DNA of 32,138 nt. It comes from Ruminococcus sp. 210702-SL.1.03 (lineage in GTDB: Bacteria > Bacillota > Clostridia > Oscillospirales > Ruminococcaceae). A program made the position numbers and the translations under genes. Every line of letters begins with the position of its first letter. Position 1 is the stretch's first letter. This document shows positions 22,871 through 29,066 of this stretch, in pieces. The DNA lies in contig NZ_JAJCLZ010000023.1 of assembly GCF_020559915.1 (NCBI RefSeq), positions 1 to 32,138 on the forward strand, written 5' to 3'. The notes beneath the pieces are model-generated. The model saw only the letters and a program-made list of their open reading frames with translations. It searched no databases and was not told where the DNA came from.

Positions 22871-22889
22871 ATCCAATGGAATCAAAGTC
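22863..22889. repeat. 27-bp dispersed palindrome, copy 4 (diverged)
   Basis: The arms AACTTTGAATCC and GGAATCAAAGTC surround AAT. It contains the arsC stop codon (TGA at 22868-22870) and lies directly before the operon terminator. Confidence 0.7.
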
Positions 22890-22895
22890 GGGTGT

Positions 22896-22930
22896 GAGCT
22901 GTTGCTACTGGCAACGGCTCATTTTCTTTT
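22896..22930 (+). terminator. Terminator of the arsenic-type operon
   Basis: GAGCTGTTGC and GCAACGGCTC (one wobble, 5-nt loop) followed by ATTTTCTTTT. Confidence 0.8.
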
Positions 22931-22937
22931 CTGCTGA

Positions 22938-22966
22938 TTGACCTTTTGACCGCACTATGGTATAAT
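22938..22966 (+). promoter_or_regulatory. Promoter of the barstar-exonuclease pair
   Basis: TTGACC, 17 bp, TATAAT, directly after the operon terminator. Confidence 0.78.
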
Positions 22967-22998
22967 TATCCTATACGATGATCTTAGAGGTGGTAATG

Positions 22999-23295
22999 AT
23001 GAGGACTTACATAATAGACGGCAATAAGTTTTCAAATATTGAAGGATTTTACGATGAGATAGACCTCATCATGACCAAAGGCATTAGTTTCAAGACCGGA
23101 CACAATCTTAATGCTTTCAGAGATATTCTTTACGGCGGTTTTGGCTGCCATGAACCGGGAGAGCCGTTTGTGATAAAGTGGCTCAATTCTCAGAAAAGCA
23201 GAAAGGAACTTGGCGATACTATAATGTTAGCTATCATAGATAATATCGCTGACCATAATGACACAGGATATGACTGCAAATTGGAACTATACTGA
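22999..23295 (+). CDS. Barstar-family protein (RNase inhibitor-like)
   Basis: I chose ATG 22999 (MRTYIIDGNKFSNIEGFYDE) for RBS spacing to GAGGTGG; ATG 22996 is equally possible. This 98-residue protein shows the barstar layout: IDG...F, FYDEIDLIM, HNLNAFRDILYGGFG (the L-D/N-AL-xD region) and a late LAIIDNIADHN. Barstar binds and blocks barnase-type RNases. No barnase gene lies in the window, so it is an orphan inhibitor. It starts a two-gene unit with the exonuclease. Confidence 0.8.
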   Translation: MRTYIIDGNKFSNIEGFYDEIDLIMTKGISFKTGHNLNAFRDILYGGFGCHEPGEPFVIKWLNSQKSRKELGDTIMLAIIDNIADHNDTGYDCKLELY

Positions 23296-23309
23296 TAGAG
23301 GATAAGGAT

Positions 23310-23840
23310 ATGGCTATTTACATAGTATTTGACGTTGAAACACCAAATCGTGCGAACGACCGTATGAGTGCGATAGGCATAACAGCGATAAAAGATAACA
23401 AGATCGTCGCTAACTACTTTTCGCTCGTTGATCCCGAAACGCATTTCGATTACTTCAACACGCAGCTTACGGGCATAGATGCTGATAAAGTCAAGAACGC
23501 TCCGAACTTTGCAGAGCTTTGGAAGAAGATAGAGCCGATCATGAGCAAAGGTATCCTTGTTGCCCATAATGCTGTCTTTGATATGAGTGTCCTGCGTTCC
23601 TGCCTGCGAAGCTACGGCATTACATGGAAACCCTCTGCTGAATACCTGTGTACGGTTCAAATCGGCAGGCGTATTCTTCCCGATATGAAGCATAACCTCA
23701 ATGTGATGTGCGATCACTACGGTATCGCCCTTGATCATCATAAGGCGGACAGCGATGCCCACGCCTGTGCGGAGATACTGCTAAGGTACATGGAAAGTGG
23801 TGTCGATGTTTCGTCTTACATCAAGAAATACTATCTATAA
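23310..23840 (+). CDS. DnaQ-like DEDDh exonuclease
   Basis: This 176-residue protein carries all three exonuclease boxes: IVFDVET (Asp8, Glu10; ExoI), LVAHNAVFDMSVL (about 86-98; ExoII), and HKADSDAHACAE (about 147-158; ExoIII with the DEDDh His). It is a stand-alone 3'-5' exonuclease domain acting on DNA or RNA, like short proofreading-subunit paralogues. RBS GAGGATAAGG. It follows the barstar gene by 14 bp. Confidence 0.9.
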   Translation: MAIYIVFDVETPNRANDRMSAIGITAIKDNKIVANYFSLVDPETHFDYFNTQLTGIDADKVKNAPNFAELWKKIEPIMSKGILVAHNAVFDMSVLRSCLRSYGITWKPSAEYLCTVQIGRRILPDMKHNLNVMCDHYGIALDHHKADSDAHACAEILLRYMESGVDVSSYIKKYYL

Positions 23841-23940
23841 CGAATACCTCAGAGAGCTGTTACACAACGGCTCTTTCTTTTTTGCCGAAATCTCTCAGAA
23901 GTACAAATTTCGTCTATCTAAAATGGTATAATAAAAGAAT

Positions 23941-24168
23941 TTGAAGAATTATTCCAGTTATGGAAATTCTGTCGAACTGTTTTGGTATAATCAGGATAGA
24001 CAAGCATACAGCTCGGTTTTTGTAAGTTCATTGACAGTTCCATACAGACGAATCGAAAGAGATTTTTCTATGGGAGGTGGTAAATGTGTACTGGACAATG
24101 ACAATAGATCACGCTCTGCATTGATTGCCTTGCGGAATATCTATGCTGTTACAAAAATTGAGAAGTAG
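23941..24168 (+). CDS. Possible small gene with TTG start
   Basis: This frame is 75 codons, starts with TTG and lacks a clear RBS. It is AT-rich, contains two TATAAT-like boxes inside or just before it, and ends 22 bp before a strong terminator. The end (SALIALRNIYAVTKIEK) looks protein-like, the start less so. A shorter product may be the real one. No family recognised. Confidence 0.3.
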   Translation: MKNYSSYGNSVELFWYNQDRQAYSSVFVSSLTVPYRRIERDFSMGGGKCVLDNDNRSRSALIALRNIYAVTKIEK

Positions 24169-24190
24169 TATGCGGCTTCAAACGGCATAA

Positions 24191-24224
24191 GGGCGGTCTG
24201 TGCAGTTACAGGCCGCCCTTTTTT
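24191..24224 (+). terminator. Strong rho-independent terminator
   Basis: GGGCGGTCTGT pairs with ACAGGCCGCCC (11 bp with one wobble, 6-nt loop), followed by TTTTTTC. Its strength implies that something upstream in 23841-24190 is transcribed. Confidence 0.88.
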
Positions 24225-24259
24225 CTATGTGTATATTGTGATGATTTGGAGAAAACTGT

Positions 24260-24382
24260 GTGATAGCGGAAACGCTTTTTACAGAGAAGAAACTTGAACT
24301 TTCATCGCAGATACGCAGTTTTAATGAGATTGACAGTAGATTGAAAGATTTTATCCAAAACCTTAGATTTTGTGGAGAATAG
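24260..24382 (+). CDS. Possible 40-codon small protein
   Basis: A GTG start with TTTGGAG upstream opens MIAETLFTEKKLELSSQIRS and continues to RFCGE. It is helical in pattern and lies between two structured regions at the left end of the integration module. Too short to judge by composition alone. Confidence 0.3.
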   Translation: MIAETLFTEKKLELSSQIRSFNEIDSRLKDFIQNLRFCGE

Positions 24383-24440
24383 GCGGTTTTCTAAAAAAAG
24401 GGCGTTTCAAAAATGAGACACCCTGAAACGGCGCTATATC

Positions 24441-24667
24441 TTGCTTTTTCGGGTGTGATAGGTCATAATAGAAGTATGCGCACCGAGGTGTGCATAGCCG
24501 TATAGTGAACCTATTGCGCAAGGGGTTACTCGATCACTGTATGGAATTGAATATGGTACGATCAAATGAACGAGTGATGTTTGGTTGTCGGACGGTTTAT
24601 GCCGATTGACAGTCTCACTGTGTTCATTTGCACATTTCCGTCCGACAGGAAAGGACGGAGATGTTTT
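24441..24667 (+). promoter_or_regulatory. Promoter and structured leader with possible RBS switch
   Basis: The promoter is TTGCTT (24441-24446), 17 bp, CATAAT (24464-24469). The leader opens with a 9-bp hairpin (TATGCGCAC, CGAG loop, GTGTGCATA, 24475-24496). Near its end TGTCGGACGG (24586-24595) pairs perfectly with CCGTCCGACA (24638-24647). The same CCGTCC can instead pair with GGACGG (24653-24658) in a 7-bp hairpin covering the RBS of the HTH gene. The two states exclude each other. Confidence 0.6.
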
Positions 24668-25159
24668 ATGAAAACTACATATAATGATCCCCAGGTGAAG
24701 CTGAACACCAACCGTAGGGGCAAGACCGATTATGATATAGTAGTCTATGGCACAAGGAGTCTGCGTAAACAGCTCGAAGATACTGTAGCTGCTGCGATCC
24801 GCCGATATATGGAAGAAAAGGAGGTCGGCACAAGAAAGCTGTCCAGACTTACGGGCATTCCAAAGGGTACGATCTCCCGTTACCGTAATGGTACGGCGAA
24901 ATACGATCCCGACTATCTCTGTGCTATCTGCATCGCGCTCAGACTGCAAACTTGCAGACAGCGGCACTTGTTCAGAATGCTCAACTGGAAGATGCCTGAC
25001 GAACGTGGCAGAAAGAGAAACAGAGCGTACATCATCAGGGAGTTCCTTGACGGCTGCTTCTATGATGAAAGCTATACGGTCGCACTCTGCAATCAGCGTC
25101 TGGTCGATGCCGGAGAAGTGTCCCTCACTCCGCTGTTCCCTCCGAAGGAGGGCAAGTGA
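24668..25159 (+). CDS. HTH regulator of the integration module
   Basis: I chose ATG 24668, 7 bp after GGAG. The 163-residue protein has a central HTH (RKLSRLTGIPKGTISRYRNG, about residues 55-75) of the XRE/Cro type in a setting typical for Tn916-like integration modules. The C-terminal part is basic (MPDERGRKRNRAYIIREFLD). It overlaps the sigma-like gene. It probably controls excision or transfer genes; its own translation may be governed by the structured leader. Confidence 0.78.
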   Translation: MKTTYNDPQVKLNTNRRGKTDYDIVVYGTRSLRKQLEDTVAAAIRRYMEEKEVGTRKLSRLTGIPKGTISRYRNGTAKYDPDYLCAICIALRLQTCRQRHLFRMLNWKMPDERGRKRNRAYIIREFLDGCFYDESYTVALCNQRLVDAGEVSLTPLFPPKEGK

Positions 25160-25593
25160 TGACGGGATTTTTCTATATGCACTTCGGTGATGATGTGCCT
25201 AAGAACATTGAAAAGGAGTATAACAGGCTTCTCCTTCACGAACAGTATCTTGAAAAAAAGGAGCAGAAGTATCGCATCCAGACAGCTACTTTTGAAGATG
25301 TTATCACTGTATGTCCTGATCCTGCCACTCTTCCCATTAACGAGATTGAACTTGAGCGGGAGCGACTTCATAACGAGCGTCTGAAATATCTTCCTGTTGC
25401 TCTCAACCTTCTTAAAGCTGACTATCCCGACCTTTATCGGCTTATCGTAGAGTATTACTACGCAGAGACTAAGACCACTATGGCGGATTTAGGGAAACGC
25501 CACGGTCTGACCACTGAAACAGTACGCTACCGAATCAAGTCAGCAAAAGAGAAACTGAAATTATACATCATCATGCACGAAAACAAGGAGTAG
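25159..25593 (+). CDS. Sigma-70 region 4-like regulator
   Basis: The start ATG 25159 overlaps the previous stop (TGATG) with AAGGAGGG upstream. The 144-residue protein ends in a sigma region 4-type HTH: MADLGKRHGLTTETVRYRIK then SAKEKLKLYI (about 105-135). The N-terminal part is helical and lacks regions 2 and 3. Similar proteins are the second gene of Firmicute ICE integration modules (Orf7 of Tn916). It probably helps activate xis-int transcription. Confidence 0.78.
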   Translation: MTGFFYMHFGDDVPKNIEKEYNRLLLHEQYLEKKEQKYRIQTATFEDVITVCPDPATLPINEIELERERLHNERLKYLPVALNLLKADYPDLYRLIVEYYYAETKTTMADLGKRHGLTTETVRYRIKSAKEKLKLYIIMHENKE

Positions 25594-25673
25594 AATTTGT
25601 GCGCAATAACGATTTTTCTTTTTCCAATGAAAAAAATAGTGAAAATCTTGCCCGATTCTTCAAATTCTGTGCT

Positions 25674-26058
25674 TGATATTATAGAGGGCGTTCGCTCCAT
25701 GAGCCAACAAGCTCTCTTATCCTCCTTCCTACACGAAGGTTTACTTTGAGCTGAGGGAACGGCATAGCTACTTTGTCCATTTTCAGGCTGTACCGTTTCC
25801 GGAGGTTCGTTTTTCTTTCATTTTTCGATGCTCTATCGAAACTCCTTTCACTACGACAGCAGAGATGCTGTCGGGAGAGCCTGAGCTGACGGCTTGGGTT
25901 CTGCCTAAAACATCTCTGAATGCGACAGTTCCATTTCTCCTATTTTCATATTGGCAGGCATACTGCCACTCCTGCGTCGGGGACGGTTCTCCGTTCCCGA
26001 CATTCCAGGAGTAAATCACAAACAAAAACACCGACAAGATAGAGAGAGGGTGTTCTAT
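25674..26058 (+). promoter_or_regulatory. Extended -10 promoter and ~370-nt structured leader of the antirepressor gene
   Basis: TGATATTAT (25674-25682) is an extended -10 box with no good -35. The leader is a chain of hairpins: CCTTC/GAAGG with a 6-nt loop (~25725-25740), a long imperfect stem GGAACGGCATAGC / GGCTGTACCGTTTCC, TCGAT/ATCGA, module A (25854-25917), GGCAG/CTGCC, and ACTCCTG/CAGGAGT enclosing a TCGGG...CCCGA hairpin just before the RBS (GAGAGAGGG). No convincing ORF reads through it. Confidence 0.6.
25854..25917 (+). ncRNA. Pseudoknot RNA module A
   Basis: P1 is CGACAGC / GCTGTCG (7 bp) with loop AGAGAT. GGGAG (25873-25877) and CTGCC (25901-25905) close a second, variable stem-loop. 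Six bases later ATCTCT (25912-25917) is the exact complement of the P1 loop. The same layout recurs at 26814 and 26893. It lies in the antirepressor leader. Not assigned to a known RNA family by me. Confidence 0.65.
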
Positions 26059-26823
26059 ATGAATGAAATCACAATTGCTGTGAAATACGATAATGATAAT
26101 CCTACCGTCAGCGGACGGGAGCTTCATGCCGCCCTTGAGGTCAGGACGCAGTATTCAATATGGTTTGATAGAATGTGCGAATATGGTTTTTCTGAGGGAA
26201 TAGACTATTATTCTTTTTTGAATAATAGGTCGGACGGACTTGCAGGAAAGCCGAGAACCGATCATCAGCTCACCATTGATATGGCAAAGGAGCTTTGCAT
26301 GATACAGCGTACCGAGATCGGCAAGCGCTGCCGTGAATACTTCATAAACCTTGAAAAGCAATGGAACAGTCCCGATGCGGTCATGGCGAGAGCATTACAG
26401 ATAGCAGACCAGAGGCTGGAGCTTGCAAAGCAGCAGAACGGCAGTCTCATTGAGACAACTGCGATTCAGGCAAAGCAGATCGAGGAAATGAAGCCGAAGG
26501 CGACATATTGCGATATGGTTCTGCAATCCGCAGGGCTTATGCCCATAACCACTATCGCAAAGGACTACGGAAAGTCAGCAAAGTGGCTGAACAAGTGGCT
26601 TCATGAACACGGCATACAGTATAAGCTCGGCAAGGTATGGCTTCTGTATCAGAAGTATGCTGATCGTGGTTACGTTAAGTCAAAGACTTTTACTGTCTTG
26701 GACGAGAACGGTGATTCCATTGCCAAACCTAATACACAGTGGACGCAGCGTGGAAGAATGTTCATTTACGAACAGTTGAAGAAAGAAGGTATCCTGCCGC
26801 TTATCGAGCAGGACGATAGCTGA
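26059..26823 (+). CDS. Phage-type antirepressor (AntA N-terminus, KilAC C-terminus)
   Basis: I chose ATG 26059 after GAGAGAGGG; the 254-residue protein has an AntA domain (about 12-100): TVSGRELHAALEVRTQYSIW, GFSEGIDYYSFLNN, DMAKELCMIQRTEIGKRCRE. The C-terminal KilAC/ANT domain (about 145-225) shows KATYCDMVLQSAGLMPITTI, AKDYGKSAKWLNKWLHEHGI, VWLLYQKYADRGY. Antirepressors disable lysogeny-type repressors, here perhaps the HTH regulator upstream, to trigger excision. Its last codons and stop are part of RNA module B. Confidence 0.87.
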   Translation: MNEITIAVKYDNDNPTVSGRELHAALEVRTQYSIWFDRMCEYGFSEGIDYYSFLNNRSDGLAGKPRTDHQLTIDMAKELCMIQRTEIGKRCREYFINLEKQWNSPDAVMARALQIADQRLELAKQQNGSLIETTAIQAKQIEEMKPKATYCDMVLQSAGLMPITTIAKDYGKSAKWLNKWLHEHGIQYKLGKVWLLYQKYADRGYVKSKTFTVLDENGDSIAKPNTQWTQRGRMFIYEQLKKEGILPLIEQDDS

Positions 26824-26890
26824 AACGCTGTCGGGAGTATCCGTTCATCGGGTACTGCCTATGGTGCTTCTCACACACCTCCTTGTTTTG
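26814..26890 (+). ncRNA. Pseudoknot RNA module B, overlapping the antirepressor stop codon
   Basis: P1 is CGATAGC / GCTGTCG (7 bp, one wobble) with loop TGAAAC, whose first three bases are the antirepressor stop codon. GGGAG (26833-26837), hairpin TATCCG/CGGGTA, and CTGCC (26855-26859) follow. At the 6-nt spacing seen in A and C, GCTTCT pairs with the loop only 4 of 6; GTTTTG (26885-26890) pairs 6 of 6 with two wobbles. The tertiary pairing is therefore less certain here. Confidence 0.5.
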
Positions 26891-26892
26891 AA

Positions 26893-26955
26893 CGACGGCT
26901 GATGTGCCGTCGGGAGCTTCTATTCCTCGGAGTAGGAGCTGCCAACAGTACATCA
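26893..26955 (+). ncRNA. Pseudoknot RNA module C
   Basis: P1 is CGACGGC / GCCGTCG with loop TGATGT. GGGAG (26912-26916) leads into a perfect 9-bp stem (CTTCTATTC, CTCG loop, GAGTAGGAG) closed by CTGCC (26939-26943). Six bases later ACATCA (26950-26955) is the exact complement of the loop. Compared with module A, both the P1 pair and the loop pair have changed together. Confidence 0.65.
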
Positions 26956-27073
26956 ATCTTTGGGCATAAAAATAACCGACAGACGATGTATTTACAGCAT
27001 CTTGAAAACTGAATATGAAACATCAACGCTATTTGTTTTCTTTTTCTTCTTCCTGAGAGATAGGAGGAGCGTT

Positions 27074-27298
27074 ATGCCGAAAAAATCCGTTAGACAGATG
27101 TTCAGGAAATATCCTGATGTGGTAACTATACCACAAGTATGCGAAATGCTCGGTGTCAGCCGTAACTACGCATACCTATTAGTAAAGCAGGGAAAGCTCA
27201 TAAGGCTTGACTTGGGACGTATCGTCAGAGTGACAAAATCCTCTGTGATTGAGCTAAAGGAAAAAAGTTTACAAAAATCGGAGAATTCCCCAGTGTAA
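27074..27298 (+). CDS. xis: Excisionase-like HTH protein (Xis)
   Basis: I chose ATG 27074 (MPKKSVRQMFRKYPDVVTIP), 3 bp after an AGGAGGAGC RBS; the longer frame upstream is hydrophobic nonsense. The 74-residue protein has a MerR/Xis-type winged HTH: QVCEMLGVSRNYAYLLVKQG (about 22-41) then IRLDLGRIVRVTKSSVIEL. In the family it bends att DNA and directs the integrase toward excision. It lies 118 bp upstream of the integrase, which has its own promoter. Confidence 0.85.
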   Translation: MPKKSVRQMFRKYPDVVTIPQVCEMLGVSRNYAYLLVKQGKLIRLDLGRIVRVTKSSVIELKEKSLQKSENSPV

Positions 27299-27333
27299 AG
27301 CGCCGAAAAAAGGATAAAAGCGGTCTGATCGTA

Positions 27334-27362
27334 TTGCATTATATTTGGTTACGCGCTATAAT
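27334..27362 (+). promoter_or_regulatory. Integrase promoter
   Basis: TTGCAT (27334-27339), 17 bp, TATAAT (27357-27362), about 55 bp before the start codon. Confidence 0.75.
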
Positions 27363-27416
27363 AGAGTAGTCAACAGCAGACTTCTACCGCTTTCAACTCA
27401 AAGGAGGATATAAGAT

Positions 27417-28814
27417 ATGAAAGCAAGTCTGCCTTACAAATATATTACTTCCGTAAAGAACGGAAAGAACTATGTTGTCTTTGACTATAAGGATCACAGC
27501 GGAAAGCGTAAGCGTAAGTGGGTAAACACGGAATTGCCTGTGAAGTGTTCAAAGAAAGCTCTGAAAGAAGCGGTTGAAGCAATCGTCGCAGAGTTTGATA
27601 AGAGCATTTCGGAAGGTGAAATCGCTGTCAAGTCTGCAAACGCTGTGCCGTATGCTGTTATGAGTGATGAAACCGCTTCAACTATGCTGCTCGATGATTT
27701 CTTTACCGAGTGGCTGACATACATCAAACCGAATGTGGCTCGTACTACCCATCTTTGCTATCGCAAGGTCAGCAAGAGATACATGGAATACATCAACGAA
27801 AACTATCCGAACCTTACACTTGGACAGGTCAATCATAACCACATTCAGAACTATCTCAACTACAAACTGGATAGTGGCTGCAAGGGCAGTACCGCAAAGC
27901 AGTATTATCTCGCATTGCATTCTGCATTTGCTTACGCTGTAAAAATGGAACTGATACCAAAGCACCCTATGGACAAGTTAGTAGTACCGAGAGCTGAAAG
28001 GCATGAAGCTACCTTCTACAATGCTGATGAGCTGAATGAACTGTTTGAGGTTTTCAAAGGAGACAAACTGGAGCTTGTGGTGAACATCGCAGCGTATTAT
28101 GGTCTGAGAAGATGTGAGATACTTGGTCTGAGGTGGGATGCGATCGACTTCAAGAACAAGACCATCACCATTCAGCGTAAGATAGTAAGCGACTACGACG
28201 ATAACGGTGAGATGAAGATCTTTGTAGAAACAAGGCTAAAAACCAATTCCACCAGAAGAACACTTCCGCTGATCCCTCACATCGAGGAGATGCTTCTTGA
28301 AAAGAAGAAAATGGAAGTCAAGTTCAAAAAGGCTTGCGGAAAGAGCTACAACAAGGAATTTGACGGATTTATCTGCCGTGACAACTATGGTAATATGCTA
28401 TCGCCAGGCTATGTGACACAGCACTTCCATTACGTCATTACCCGAAACGGTTTGAAGCAACTGCGTTTCCATGATCTTCGCCATTCTTGTGCGAGCTTAT
28501 TGCTTGCTCATGATGTTCCGATGAAGGCTATTCAGGAGTGGCTCGGACATAGTAATTTTTCTATCACGGCGAATCTTTATAGTCATTTGGAATACAATGC
28601 AAAGGTCAACTCGGCTGAAACGATCGCAAGGGTTCTCGGCGGTAAGTCAGAGGATAAATCCGAAGCTGAAAAGCCTGCCGAAAAGAAAAAGACCACGAGA
28701 AGAAAGTCAACGTCAAAGGCAGCAAGTAAAACACCGCCCAAAAAGACTGGCGGTAGAAAAAAGAAAAGCGATAATCCCGAAGGCACGGGAGAATCGCAGA
28801 TGTCAACATTATAG
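27417..28814 (+). CDS. int: Tyrosine recombinase/integrase with Lys-rich tail
   Basis: This 465-residue protein has an arm-binding AP2-like N-terminus (about 1-60), a SAM-like core-binding domain (about 88-185) and a catalytic domain with Arg231/232 (YYGLRRCEILGL), HDLRH (352-356), His378 (WLGHSN) and the nucleophile Tyr388 (ANLYSHL). It integrates and excises the element. Residues ~410-465 form an added Lys/Ala/Pro/Thr-rich tail (EKKKTTRRKSTSKAASKTPP) similar in style to the basic protein at 2964. RBS AGGAGG. It lies last in the module, as usual next to an att site. Confidence 0.93.
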   Translation: MKASLPYKYITSVKNGKNYVVFDYKDHSGKRKRKWVNTELPVKCSKKALKEAVEAIVAEFDKSISEGEIAVKSANAVPYAVMSDETASTMLLDDFFTEWLTYIKPNVARTTHLCYRKVSKRYMEYINENYPNLTLGQVNHNHIQNYLNYKLDSGCKGSTAKQYYLALHSAFAYAVKMELIPKHPMDKLVVPRAERHEATFYNADELNELFEVFKGDKLELVVNIAAYYGLRRCEILGLRWDAIDFKNKTITIQRKIVSDYDDNGEMKIFVETRLKTNSTRRTLPLIPHIEEMLLEKKKMEVKFKKACGKSYNKEFDGFICRDNYGNMLSPGYVTQHFHYVITRNGLKQLRFHDLRHSCASLLLAHDVPMKAIQEWLGHSNFSITANLYSHLEYNAKVNSAETIARVLGGKSEDKSEAEKPAEKKKTTRRKSTSKAASKTPPKKTGGRKKKSDNPEGTGESQMSTL

Positions 28815-28868
28815 AATATAATCAACGAAAGTGGAATCAAGAAAAAGAAATCAAAAAACGTGTGATTT

Positions 28869-28921
28869 TGGTAGAAAAAATGGTAGAAAAATAATGTGAT
28901 TCACGTTTATATTATCTACCA
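28869..28921. repeat. Candidate att arm-type repeats downstream of int
   Basis: TGGTAGAAAAA occurs at 28869-28879 and again at 28881-28891, and an inverted TCTACCA lies at 28915-28921. This is in the 250-bp gap after int, where arm sites and an att core are expected. The core itself cannot be identified without the other junction. Confidence 0.4.
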
Positions 28922-28990
28922 ACAACTCTCTGAAACCCAGTCAAATCGGATAAAACAGAGAATTGTTACTAAGGAATTCATATAATAGAG

Positions 28991-29019
28991 TAGACAAATG
29001 CACTATTATATGGTATAAT
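28991..29019 (+). promoter_or_regulatory. Promoter of the hydrolase gene
   Basis: TAGACA (28991-28996), 17 bp, perfect TATAAT (29014-29019). Confidence 0.75.
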
Positions 29020-29066
29020 GAATATTGAATATAGATCAGCAAAATTTTGATCATGTGGAGGATAAA

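Noticed and set aside
25783..26127. Minus-strand 114-codon frame across the antirepressor leader
   Set aside because: No RBS or promoter on that strand; it is explained by the hairpin-rich leader and the start of the antirepressor gene.
25854..26955. Repeat modules as a type III toxin-antitoxin RNA or as pistol/HDV-type ribozymes
   Set aside because: No ToxN-like gene is near and the copies are not tandem. The order of elements (loop-to-3' pairing with a GGGAG/CTGCC hairpin between) does not match the pistol or HDV layout I know. They remain unassigned.
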